The notes below the pieces were generated by a model that saw only the letters and a list, made by a program, of their open reading frames with translations, was not told the origin of the DNA and did no database searches. Below are positions 8,316 to 15,645 of a stretch of DNA of 64,000 nucleotides, piece after piece. The position numbers were made by a program, and so were the translations under genes. Every line of letters begins with the position of its first letter. Within the stretch, counting starts at the first letter, position 1. Source of the stretch: Halorubrum trapanicum (GTDB lineage Archaea > Halobacteriota > Halobacteria > Halobacteriales > Haloferacaceae); contig NZ_JAGGKE010000014.1 in the NCBI RefSeq assembly GCF_017873555.1, positions 1 to 64,000 on the forward strand, given 5' to 3'.

Positions 8316-8894
8316 ATGGACTACTCCCTCGCCGTCGAGAACGGGCCGGAAACGATACCGGGCGGGACCGGACTCCTGCTCGTCCACCCGAGCATCGGCG
8401 AGACCGACCGGATCGACACCGACTTCCTGAAGACCGACACCGACGCGTTCCTCGTCGTCTCGACCCGGACCACCGCCCGCGAGGTCGAACAGAAACTGGA
8501 GTACTACGACGTCGACGAGACGAAGGCGACCATCCTCGACACGCTCTCCGTCGAGCGCGGCTACTCGCGGCGCACCGCCGACGACGTCTACTACGTCTCC
8601 GCGCCCGATGACCTCGACGGCGTCGTCGACCGCGTCGAGCGGTTCCTCACCGAGAACGAGGGGAAGCGACGCGTCTCGGTCGACTCGCTCACCGAGATGG
8701 CCTACTACGCCGACGACGACGCGGTGTACGACGCCGCCGCCGATATCCTCGCCCTCTTAGAGGAGCACGACGCGGTCGGCATCTTCCACCTCTCCGAGGA
8801 GGTCCACGAGGTCGCGACGCTCGACCGGTTCCGCGAGCTGTTCGACGGCGTCATCGACCTCGACGGCGAGGGGAACGTCGTCGTCGACGTCTGA
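8316..8894 (+). CDS. Haloarchaeal RecA/KaiC-like protein without a P-loop
   Basis: This 192-residue acidic protein starts SLAVENGPETIPGGTGLLLVHPSIGETDRIDTDFL and continues with FLVVSTRTTAREVEQKLEYYDVDETKATILDTLSVERGYS. Strand/helix alternation and the DALLVVSTR-type segment recall the degenerate RecA/KaiC-like domains common in haloarchaea, but no Walker A GxxxxGKT is present, so ATPase activity is unlikely. The C-terminal half may hold a winged-helix-like region (AADILALLEEHDAVGIFHLSEEVHE). A CCGTTAAG TATA box about 25 nt upstream predicts a leaderless message. The assignment is structural inference. Confidence 0.7.
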   Translation: MDYSLAVENGPETIPGGTGLLLVHPSIGETDRIDTDFLKTDTDAFLVVSTRTTAREVEQKLEYYDVDETKATILDTLSVERGYSRRTADDVYYVSAPDDLDGVVDRVERFLTENEGKRRVSVDSLTEMAYYADDDAVYDAAADILALLEEHDAVGIFHLSEEVHEVATLDRFRELFDGVIDLDGEGNVVVDV

Positions 8895-8928
8895 GGAGGG
8901 GGTCCGCCGCGGCCTTCCCTGAGGTTCC

Positions 8929-9813
8929 CTACCCCTCGTCGTCGACGAGCGCCGCGAACGTCTTCTCCGCCCACGCGACGGCGTAGGGCGCGCCGCGCTC
9001 CCGGTACGCGACCGTGTCGAGTGCGCCGTACGGCGCCGGGAGGTCGAGTTCGTGTTTGACCGCCGAGCAGGCGTACTCCGTCGCGTCGGAGAAGTCGGTG
9101 TCGCCGCGCGCGACCTCGCCGGAGAGACCCCCGAGCCGACCGGCGAGTCGGTCGCCCGCGTCGACCCACGCGTCGAACAGGCGGGGGAACTCCCCGTCCC
9201 ACGACGCGAACTCGTCGCGGGCGTGGAGACCGACCCACGCGTCGAACAGCGCGTTCGCGACCTGGAAGACGTCTGTCGGCCCGAACCCCGTCGTCGACGC
9301 CCCCGTCTCCGGGTCGGGACGGCGGATCGCCGCGTCGAGGTCGCGGTAGCGCGCGCCGAAGAAGGGAAGGAACGACTCGGGAAGACCGGTCGAATTGTTG
9401 CCGTTCGCGGCGTCACCGCCACCGACAGCCGCCGGACCCGGCTCGCAGCCGATCTGGACCAGGCGCTCGGCGATGAGAAACGCGAGGAAGTCGTCGGGGG
9501 TCCCCTCCGCGCGCTGCTTGACGAGGACGGCCGGTGGATCGGTCTGTGCGGTCCGAACGACCGTCCCGTCACCGGGAAGCCCGATGGTGAACGCCGGACC
9601 GGCGTACTTCCGGAGCAGATCGGGTACTTCTGCCGGGAGCCACTCGGCCGGGTACGACGCGGGATCGAGCGCGTCGGCGAAGAGACCCAGATCCTCCGCG
9701 GCGGCCGGGGGGAGCGTCTCGAAGTCTGACTCGACGTCGAGGACGGGTGACCCCGGCGCGTACCGGTTGCGGACCGCCGCGAGGTCGTCGTCGAGCGACC
9801 GGGTCGAGAACAT
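8929..9813 (-). CDS. Conserved haloarchaeal protein, function unknown
   Basis: A 294-residue acidic protein with no recognised motif. It is largely helical, opening SLDDDLAAVRNRYAPGSPVLDVESDFETLPPAAAEDLGLFADAL. Family-like features are YPAEWLPAEVPDLLRKYAGPAFTIGLPGDGTVVRT and the C-terminal AYRERGAPYAVAWAEKTFAAL. An Asn/Gly-rich linker (GGGDAANGNNS, about residue 150) suggests two domains. Its ATG overlaps the stop of the 29-residue membrane peptide gene by one base (TGATG), so the two are probably translated together. Confidence 0.7.
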   Translation of the reverse strand: MFSTRSLDDDLAAVRNRYAPGSPVLDVESDFETLPPAAAEDLGLFADALDPASYPAEWLPAEVPDLLRKYAGPAFTIGLPGDGTVVRTAQTDPPAVLVKQRAEGTPDDFLAFLIAERLVQIGCEPGPAAVGGGDAANGNNSTGLPESFLPFFGARYRDLDAAIRRPDPETGASTTGFGPTDVFQVANALFDAWVGLHARDEFASWDGEFPRLFDAWVDAGDRLAGRLGGLSGEVARGDTDFSDATEYACSAVKHELDLPAPYGALDTVAYRERGAPYAVAWAEKTFAALVDDEG

Positions 9814-9902
9814 CAGCCGAGGACGTACGAGAGGATGATGAGCACCGAGAGGACGGCCGAGACGCCGACCGTGCCGACCACGATCTTGGTTGATTTGGAC
9901 AT
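9813..9902 (-). CDS. 29-residue single-span membrane peptide
   Basis: The frame encodes MSKSTKIVVGTVGVSAVLSV followed by LIILSYVLG. It has a short basic N-terminus and one hydrophobic helix, so it should insert in the membrane with the N-terminus inside. A TATA-like GATTTTAAC on the minus strand (about 9924..9933) lies about 27 nt before the ATG. The stop overlaps the next start as TGATG, which fits a true upstream cistron. No known family can be named; it may anchor or regulate the protein encoded downstream. Confidence 0.7.
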   Translation of the reverse strand: MSKSTKIVVGTVGVSAVLSVLIILSYVLG

Positions 9903-10060
9903 GGTCGTCCCTGCGTCCGCCGGTCGTTAAAATCAACCGGTCCGCGCCAACTGTGCGGCGCCGGTCGCGCGCGGAACCCTGTCGGGTGCGGCGACTGGGG
10001 GGCGACTGGGCGGCGACTGAGCGGCGGCGATTTTATGTCGCCGGACGAGAGTGCGGAGGT

Positions 10061-10504
10061 ATGCGAGTTCGCGACGCGGTCGAGACCGACGCCGCGGCCC
10101 TGGCGTCGATGACGGGGCGCCCCCGCGGCGTGGTCCGCGACATGATCCACGACCGGTCGGTGCGCGTCGCGACGACTGCCGAAGTCGCGTCCGCGGAGAG
10201 TGCCGACGACGGGGGGGCCGACACCCCCGCCGACGCGGTCGGCGGGTTCGTCGCGTTCGACGCCCGCGACGGGGTCGTCCACGTGACCAACGTCGAGGGC
10301 GACCCCGCCGCGGTCCGGCGGCTGTTCGAGGAGCCGGTACGGTTCGCGGCCCGGGAGGGAATGAGCGTCGAGGCCGTGCTCCCGACCGACGGGACCGCGG
10401 ACGGCGCGGCCGAGACCGTCGGGTTCGAGGCGGTCGGCTCCGGCCCGCGGATCGACGGCGCGTCGACGACGCGGTACCGGTTCGACCCGGACGAGAGCGA
10501 CTGA
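10061..10504 (+). CDS. GNAT-like N-acetyltransferase, degenerate
   Basis: A 147-residue protein opening MRVRDAVETDAAALASMTGRP, the usual first strand and helix of GNAT acetyltransferases. FVAFDARDGVVHVTNVEGDPAAVRRLFEEPVRFA would be strands 4-5 and the CoA-binding helix, but the classic Q/RxxGxG/A pyrophosphate loop is not clear, and the C-terminus (ETVGFEAVGSGPRIDGASTTRYRF) matches the usual GF-x-x-x-G ending. Acyl acceptor unknown. A CGATTTTATG box (about 10029..10038) 27 nt upstream marks a leaderless start. Confidence 0.65.
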   Translation: MRVRDAVETDAAALASMTGRPRGVVRDMIHDRSVRVATTAEVASAESADDGGADTPADAVGGFVAFDARDGVVHVTNVEGDPAAVRRLFEEPVRFAAREGMSVEAVLPTDGTADGAAETVGFEAVGSGPRIDGASTTRYRFDPDESD

Positions 10505-10522
10505 GAGCCGGGGGCGCTTCGG

Positions 10523-11704
10523 TCAGTCGAAGCGGCCCTGAACGATTTCGAGCGCCTCCTCGCGGTCGTCCCAGTCGACGAACACCGCGACGGAGGTGGC
10601 GCTCGTGATCAGGTCGATGATGTTGATGCCGGCGTCCGCGATGGGCGCGATGATCTCCTGAATGACGCCGGACTGGTTGGGGAGCTCGCCGCCCGTGACG
10701 CGGATGACGGCGATGGGGTCGGCGACGGTGACGGAGGAGAGCGCCTCGTCGGTGACGACGGACTCGTGGAGCAGCGCCTCGGCGGTCTCGGCGACGTCGA
10801 CGTCGACGTAGAAGGTGACCGAGTCCATCCCGGAGGCGACCGCGTCGATGTTGATCTCCTCGGCGCGGAGCGCGTTCGACAGCTCCGAGAGGATCCCCGG
10901 TCGGTTTCGGATCGCTCGGCCCGCGATGGTGAGACACGCGAGCGGCTCCTCGCGCATGTCGATCAGGCTCTCGAACTCGCCTTCGATCCGGGTTCCGCCC
11001 CGGAGCAGGTCGCCGTGCTGATAGTGGACGACGCGGACGTCGAGTCCCTCGTCCTTGTACGAGAGCGCGGAGGGCGCGACCACCTCGGCGCCGCGGAAGG
11101 AGAGGTTCCGCAGCTCGTCGACGGTGATCTGGCCGACGTTGCGCGCGCCCTCGACCACCCGCGGGTCGCCGGTCATCACGCCCTCCACGTCGGTGACGAT
11201 CACGACCTCGTCGGCGTCCATGTAGTTGCCGAGCATCACGGCGGTCGTGTCGGAGCCGCCGCGCCCGAGCGTGGTGACGTTGCCCTCGTGATCCTCGGCG
11301 AGGAACCCGGTGATGATCGGGACGACGCCGTCGAGCCGCGCCGCGATCTTCCGCGCTCGCCGCTTCGTCTCCGCGACGTCGACCTCGCCGCGCTCGTCCG
11401 TGACCACGGGCCAGTCCGGGTGGCCGGGTTCGAGAAAGACGGCGTCGACGTCCCGGACGGAGAGCGCGGCCTTCAGCATCCGGACGCTGGTGCGCTCGCC
11501 CATCGAGACGATCTCCGCGCGGTCGGCGTCGTCCGTCTCGAAGGTGATGTCGTCGAGCAGTTCGTCGGTGGTCGACCCCATCGCGCTCGCGACGACGGCT
11601 ATCTCGTGGCCGGCCGCGACCGCGCTCGCGACCGAGTCGGCGGCGCGCTCGATCCGGTCGCCGCTCCCGAGGCTCGTGCCGCCGAACTTCGCGACTACGC
11701 GCAT
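10523..11704 (-). CDS. lysC: Aspartate kinase
   Basis: It phosphorylates aspartate, the first step toward threonine, methionine and (where made) lysine. The kinase domain carries KFGGTSLGS (6-14), the VVASAMGSTTDELL segment, SMGERTSVRML and TTLGRGGSDTTAVML (about 144-158). The C-terminal third has two ACT domains (LTIAGRAIRNRPGILSELSNAL and IRVTGGELPNQSGVIQEII), implying feedback control by an amino acid. The length (393 aa) is normal for the monofunctional enzyme. ThrC, which ends the threonine branch, is encoded at 56.4 kb in this window. Confidence 0.95.
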   Translation of the reverse strand: MRVVAKFGGTSLGSGDRIERAADSVASAVAAGHEIAVVASAMGSTTDELLDDITFETDDADRAEIVSMGERTSVRMLKAALSVRDVDAVFLEPGHPDWPVVTDERGEVDVAETKRRARKIAARLDGVVPIITGFLAEDHEGNVTTLGRGGSDTTAVMLGNYMDADEVVIVTDVEGVMTGDPRVVEGARNVGQITVDELRNLSFRGAEVVAPSALSYKDEGLDVRVVHYQHGDLLRGGTRIEGEFESLIDMREEPLACLTIAGRAIRNRPGILSELSNALRAEEINIDAVASGMDSVTFYVDVDVAETAEALLHESVVTDEALSSVTVADPIAVIRVTGGELPNQSGVIQEIIAPIADAGINIIDLITSATSVAVFVDWDDREEALEIVQGRFD

Positions 11705-11722
11705 ACGGATACCTCGCTAAGG

Positions 11723-11746
11723 GACCGGGGAAGTCGATCCCCGGTC
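11723..11746. other. GC-rich inverted repeat upstream of lysC
   Basis: A perfect 9-bp stem, GACCGGGGA/TCCCCGGTC with a 6-nt loop, lies 19 bp before the lysC start. Being in the lysC leader it could influence lysC expression, or it could end transcripts arriving from the zinc-ribbon operon. No T-run follows on the minus strand. The remainder of 11747-12001 shows no gene or clear signal. Confidence 0.5.
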
Positions 11747-12001
11747 GGTCGACGTGGCGAGAACGAGACGGCGCGGCCCGGACCGGAGTCCCGGCCCGGT
11801 CGGCGGAAGCGATCGGTAAACATGCGACTCCGTAGCGGAGGAAGCCGGATAACAGTACCTTCTTCGACAAGGGTCGCCCGAACCGCCGAACCGCTCGAAG
11901 AGACGGGCGCACGGCGGCGAAAACGGAACGGACGATCACCGAGATCAGCAGCCGGCGGTCAGGCCGGGGGAGAGGACGGGTGCTGGAGGACGGGACGGCC
12001 G

Positions 12002-12715
12002 CTACTCGTCTTGGATGCCCCACGCGTCGGGCATCTCGATGACGTACCGGCCGTCCTCCTGGAGCGAGATGATGTACTCCTGTCGGTCGTACAGCTCCAT
12101 CAGGTTCAGCTCGTACTGCCCGGGGCTGACGATGCGGATGCTCTCGAACTGGTCGTTGAGCTCGTCGCGGAGCGCGTCGATTCCGGGTTGGGTCTCGTCG
12201 TCCGCCGGCGGCTCCGGGGTGTCGACCGCGTCGACCTCGCGGCTCGCGCGGTCGAGCTCGTCCGGCGACACCACCTCGGAGCGCGCGCTCGCCTGCGCGG
12301 TGTCCTCGTCGCTCCGGTCCGCGATCTGTTCCGTGCCGTCGGTTTCGGGCGACGGATCGGCGCTCGCTGGCGCGTCGCTCGGCGGGGAGTCCGCCGGGGT
12401 CGCGTCCGCGGGAGTGCCCGGAGTCGGGTCGGCGGCGCCGTCGTCCGGGACCGGCTGATCGTCCGGGGCCGGCTGATCGTCCGGGGCCGGCTGATCGTCC
12501 GGGGCCGGCTGATCGTCCGGGGCCGGCGGCGTCCGGTCGGACGCTTCGGGGGCGGACCCGGACGCCCGACCGGTCTCGCCGCCGGAGCCGGCGTCCTCGG
12601 TCGCGCCGGCGGGCTTGAACTGGAACTTGTTCCCGCCGCAGTCGGGACAGCCCGACAGCATCTCCTTGGAGCCGTCCGGGAACGTCCGCCCGCAGGAGGT
12701 ACACTGGTGGGGCAT
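12002..12715 (-). CDS. Origin-associated-type zinc-ribbon protein with PDDQPA repeats
   Basis: The 237-residue protein opens with a zinc ribbon, CTSCGRTFPDGSKEMLSGCPDCGG (two CxxC knuckles, residues 5-27). It continues through a disordered Pro/Asp/Ala-rich linker with four near-identical APDDQP units (about 64-90) and ends in a conserved domain (ALRDELNDQFESIRIVSPGQYELNLMELYDRQEYIISLQEDGRYVIEMPD, about 180-229). This matches the haloarchaeal Zn-ribbon (COG3364-like) protein often encoded beside the main orc1 origin. It is the last gene of an operon with a DUF2073 protein and an Era-like GTPase; its ATG directly abuts the upstream TAG. Molecular role unknown. Confidence 0.85.
   Translation of the reverse strand: MPHQCTSCGRTFPDGSKEMLSGCPDCGGNKFQFKPAGATEDAGSGGETGRASGSAPEASDRTPPAPDDQPAPDDQPAPDDQPAPDDQPVPDDGAADPTPGTPADATPADSPPSDAPASADPSPETDGTEQIADRSDEDTAQASARSEVVSPDELDRASREVDAVDTPEPPADDETQPGIDALRDELNDQFESIRIVSPGQYELNLMELYDRQEYIISLQEDGRYVIEMPDAWGIQDE
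12443..12528. repeat. 18-bp in-frame tandem repeat encoding PDDQPA units
   Basis: Four copies of the unit GTCCGGGGCCGGCTGATC (the first with one change) and a fifth partial copy run head to tail inside the zinc-ribbon gene. The unit length is a multiple of three, so copy number can change without breaking the frame. Near identity at the DNA level points to recent expansion of the flexible linker. Confidence 0.95.
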
Positions 12716-13129
12716 CTACTTGCGGGAGACGAGCGTGCTGATGAGGTTCTCGTCTTTGTGGAGTGTCTCGATGCGGTTCGCCGGGCCGATCACCGTGAGC
12801 TTCTGGGTCGACTCGCGGCCCATCAGCTTGTCGAGGAAGCTCTGGTCGCCCGCCTCGGCCTTCGGGTACGTCTCTATCTCGATGCCGGTGAAGTCGTCCG
12901 GGCTGATCTCCGTCATCGTCACCTCGATGAGCTTCGACTCTTCGTCCGGAGAGAGGCCCTCTTCGAGGATGACGATATTGCCGTCGCGGACGCCGTCGAG
13001 GATGAGCCGGATCTTCTCCATGCTCGTGAGCCCCTCCATCCGCGCGCCGCTTATCATGTCGATCCGGACGCCGTCGTCGGCGTCGTCCGGATCGTCCGCG
13101 GCGTCGACGTTGGCTTTCGGGCCGGGCAT
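12716..13129 (-). CDS. DUF2073-family protein of the origin-associated operon
   Basis: A 137-residue protein whose conserved core is VRIDMISGARMEGLTSMEKIRLILDGVRDGNIVILEEGLSPDEESKLIEVTMTEI, the DUF2073 signature, after an acidic N-terminal tail. The family is archaeal and is found beside the Era-like GTPase, as here: the start overlaps the GTPase stop by one base (TGATG). FTGIEIETYP and KLTVIGPANRIETLHKDENLISTLVSRK complete the domain. Function is not established; the gene order suggests a partner of the GTPase. Confidence 0.85.
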   Translation of the reverse strand: MPGPKANVDAADDPDDADDGVRIDMISGARMEGLTSMEKIRLILDGVRDGNIVILEEGLSPDEESKLIEVTMTEISPDDFTGIEIETYPKAEAGDQSFLDKLMGRESTQKLTVIGPANRIETLHKDENLISTLVSRK

Positions 13130-13770
13130 CAGCCGAAGTACTCCGCTATCTTGGTGTACACTTCGTCCATGTTGTCACCCTCCAGCGCGGACAGCGGGAT
13201 GGTCTCGTGTTGCGGGAAGGCGTTCGCGATCTGCTGGACGTCCGACCCGGGCAGGTCCGTCTTGTTCGCGAGGATGAGCGCGGGCAGGTCCTGCGACTCG
13301 ATGATCCCGATCAGCATGGTGTTCACCTGCGTGAACGGGTCCGTCGTGGAGTCGAGCACGTAGATGACGCCGTCGACGTCCTCGCGGAGCCAGTGCATCG
13401 CCTCCGCGACGCCCTCGGTCGCCTCGCGCGACCGGCGGACGGCGTCGTCCTTCTCCATGTCGTGGTCCAAGAACTCCTTGTAGTCGACCTTCGTCGTCAC
13501 CCCGGGGGTGTCGACGATGTCGATGGTGACCGTCCGCCCGTTGCGTTCGATCTCCACGCCCTCCTTCCGGCGGGCCCGGCGAGTCTCGTGGGGGATGTGG
13601 CTCTCTGGGCCGACGGCGTCACCCGTCCAGTCGCGTGCGATCCGGTTTGCGAGGGTCGTTTTACCGGCGTTCGGCGGTCCGTAGATCCCGATCCGCTTGG
13701 GCTCGTCGGCCGCGAACAGGCCGTCTGTGACCCGCGATATGCTGTCTCTGAGATTCGTGAGCAGTCCCAT
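13129..13770 (-). CDS. Era-like GTPase of the origin-associated operon
   Basis: A 213-residue small GTPase: G1 GPPNAGKTT (31-39), G3 DTPGV (about 90-94), G4 NKTDLPG (about 169-175) and a G5-like SALEG (about 195). There is no KH or membrane domain, so it is not a bacterial-type Era. Haloarchaeal genomes commonly pair this GTPase with DUF2073 and Zn-ribbon genes near an orc1 origin; here the nearest orc1 is about 12 kb away. A TATA-like TTCTTAAGTG (about 13884..13893) and a GGAGGT site 5 nt before the ATG point to a message with a leader of roughly 90 nt, unusual among its neighbours. Confidence 0.9.
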   Translation of the reverse strand: MGLLTNLRDSISRVTDGLFAADEPKRIGIYGPPNAGKTTLANRIARDWTGDAVGPESHIPHETRRARRKEGVEIERNGRTVTIDIVDTPGVTTKVDYKEFLDHDMEKDDAVRRSREATEGVAEAMHWLREDVDGVIYVLDSTTDPFTQVNTMLIGIIESQDLPALILANKTDLPGSDVQQIANAFPQHETIPLSALEGDNMDEVYTKIAEYFG

Positions 13771-13973
13771 CCTGACCTCCAGTCCGTGTGGTTTTCCCGA
13801 ACACCGCGTTCGTTTCTGCGACGCCGTTCGATCCGACGCTCGACGCCCGTTCGGGGAATTACGGTACGCTCCACGCCCCTCTCACTTAAGAACTGCGTCA
13901 GACATCCCCGATCCGGAGCGTCGACGCCGGACGAACCCGAAATTCGGGGGAGAAAGGGGATTCGGATCCGGGG

Positions 13974-14504
13974 TTATCCGTCGCGGCCCTCGCCGTCCCC
14001 GTCGTGGCCCTCGCCGTCCCCGTCGCGCCCGCGCTCCCCGTCGTGGCCCTCGCCGTCCCCGTCGCTCTCGGCCACCGCATCGCTCTCGCTCCCTTCGTCG
14101 CCCCCGCTCGCGGCGTCGAGGAAGACGACGGCGCCGCCGAGCAGCGCGAGGTTCTTCAGGAAGTTGATCTTGTTCCCGTGCCGCTCTTTTCCCTCCATCG
14201 TCCAGAAGTCGTGGATCGCGGGCGTCGTCCCGAGGAAGAAGACGACGAGCGCGCCCGCGGCCGCCCGCGGGAGCCGCCAGAGGACGATACCGAGGTTGGC
14301 GACGAACAGCATCCCGGTGACGAACGGGACGAGGAGGTCGGGCATCGGGACGCCCTTCTCCTCGGCGACGGCGACGCGCTTGTCGTTGTTCTTGAAGCCG
14401 TCGACGGCCATGTACGCGAGGACGCCGCCGTACAGCGACCGGCCGAGCAGGGAGGGGGCATCGTCGCTCCGGTCCGCATCTTCTGACGCGGATTCGTCCG
14501 CCAT
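13974..14504 (-). CDS. DoxX-family membrane protein with acidic glycine-rich tail
   Basis: A 176-residue protein of the DoxX/SURF4-like type. LLGRSLYGGVLAYMAVDGFKN (first helix), MPDLLVPFVTGMLFVANLGIVLW, AAAGALVVFFLGTTPAIHDFW and NFLKNLALLGGAVVFLDAAS give four transmembrane segments. The last 40 residues are a repeat of GDGEGHDG-type units, encoded by tandem CCCTCGCCGTCCCCGTC DNA repeats. The ATG directly follows the TGA of the upstream propeller gene, so they form an operon under the operator at 15596. A role in redox or quinone chemistry is typical of DoxX proteins but unproven. Confidence 0.8.
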   Translation of the reverse strand: MADESASEDADRSDDAPSLLGRSLYGGVLAYMAVDGFKNNDKRVAVAEEKGVPMPDLLVPFVTGMLFVANLGIVLWRLPRAAAGALVVFFLGTTPAIHDFWTMEGKERHGNKINFLKNLALLGGAVVFLDAASGGDEGSESDAVAESDGDGEGHDGERGRDGDGEGHDGDGEGRDG

Positions 14505-15566
14505 TCAGACCACCTCGATCCGGCTGACGTTCGCGTCGACGCGCCCGACCGTCTCGTAGGTCGGTCCGTCGTCGCCCTCGCCGTCGAGACGCCGCATGAT
14601 CCGGCCCGCAACGTCGTCGCGCTCGTCGGGCACGTCGAACAGGCCGGAGCCGCAGACCACGTCGCCGTCGTGGACCGCCCACGTCTCGATTATCTCGTGG
14701 GGCTCGCCGGGGAAGGAGACGCGCTCGAAGTCGCGGCCGAAGTTCGTCGACTCGAATAAGGCGACCTCGTGGTCGTCGTTCACCCACGCCGGGGGCGCCT
14801 CCTCGCCGCCGCAGAAGATCACCCGGCCGTCGTGGACGAACACCCGGCGGATGTACGAGAAGTCGCTGCCGACGTCGAGGCGGTCCCACGACTCGCCGGC
14901 GTCGGTCGTCCGCCACAGGCCGCCCTCGCCGACCGCGTGGCCGAGACCGAGGTTCTCCAGGTCGTGATCGAGGTAGCCGGTCGCCGCCAGCCACACGTCC
15001 TCCGAAATGGGGAGGACCTGGTGAACGTCGTCGACGATGGCGTCGCGGCGGTCGGACCACGTGCGGCCGCCGTCGCGGCTCACGTGGATCCCGCCGGCCT
15101 CGACGCCGGCGATCAGGTGCTCGGGGCGACCGGGGACCGCTTCCAGCGCGCGCAGCCGAGCGTAGTGCGGGTCGATCGGCGACTCCCAGTGGCCGCGCGA
15201 GGGGAGTTCGCGGAACCCCTTCTGTTCGGTCCACGTCTCCCCGCCGTCGACCGAGCGGAACACGTACGGGTCGTTGGTGCCGGCGTACAGCGCGCCGTCC
15301 GCGGTCTCGAGGATCGACCACACCTCGCTTTGCCCGGCGTGCCAGAACCGGTCGCCGAGCGGGACCGCCAGGTCGGTCCAGGTCTCGCCGCCGTCCAGCG
15401 AGCGGTACGCGCCCGTCGAGGAGGCGACGAACACGCCCTCGGTGTGGTCCCACGACTTCACCGCGGTGACGACCCCGCAGTCGAGGACGGGGTCGAGTTC
15501 GTCGCGCTCGAAGGGGACGTCGTCGGTTCGGTACAGACCGGAATCTGTCCCGATCAACAGTGTCAT
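14505..15566 (-). CDS. Asp-box (BNR) beta-propeller protein
   Basis: A 353-residue protein built of BNR/Asp-box repeats: SLDGGETWTDL, SVDGGETWTEQ, SRDGGRTWSDR, TTDAGESWDRL and STNFGRDFERV, spaced 45-60 residues apart as propeller blades. No signal peptide is seen, so it is probably cytoplasmic; the N-terminus MTLLIGTDSGLYRTDD begins directly with a blade strand. It resembles sialidase-fold and photosystem-assembly-type propellers without catalytic residues. A TATA box (about 15585..15595, minus strand) next to the 15596 palindrome places it in the predicted TetR regulon. Confidence 0.85.
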   Translation of the reverse strand: MTLLIGTDSGLYRTDDVPFERDELDPVLDCGVVTAVKSWDHTEGVFVASSTGAYRSLDGGETWTDLAVPLGDRFWHAGQSEVWSILETADGALYAGTNDPYVFRSVDGGETWTEQKGFRELPSRGHWESPIDPHYARLRALEAVPGRPEHLIAGVEAGGIHVSRDGGRTWSDRRDAIVDDVHQVLPISEDVWLAATGYLDHDLENLGLGHAVGEGGLWRTTDAGESWDRLDVGSDFSYIRRVFVHDGRVIFCGGEEAPPAWVNDDHEVALFESTNFGRDFERVSFPGEPHEIIETWAVHDGDVVCGSGLFDVPDERDDVAGRIMRRLDGEGDDGPTYETVGRVDANVSRIEVV

Positions 15567-15595
15567 ATCCGTGTGTCAGTCGGACGCATAATAAA

Positions 15596-15615
15596 GTTTT
15601 ACCAATCTGTAAAAC
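15596..15615. promoter_or_regulatory. Predicted TetR operator between divergent promoters
   Basis: The site is a perfect palindrome, GTTTTAC-CAATCT-GTAAAAC. It sits exactly between the leftward TATA box (AACTTTATTA, about 15585..15597, minus strand) and the rightward TATA box (CGCTAAG, about 15615..15621), so one bound dimer could block both. The core TTTAC-N6-GTAAA recurs at 19429 and 24702. Confidence 0.8.
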
Positions 15616-15645
15616 GCTAAGTGGCCGGGCCGCGACGGGGCGTTC

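Noticed and set aside
12443-12528. 18-bp repeats as a regulatory array
   Set aside because: They lie in frame within the zinc-ribbon gene and encode the PDDQPA linker; slippage explains them.
9933-13363. Long open frames on both strands over lysC and the zinc-ribbon operon
   Set aside because: They are shadows of LysC, the Era-like GTPase, DUF2073 and the zinc-ribbon genes: arginine-rich, low complexity, crossing real intergenic regions.
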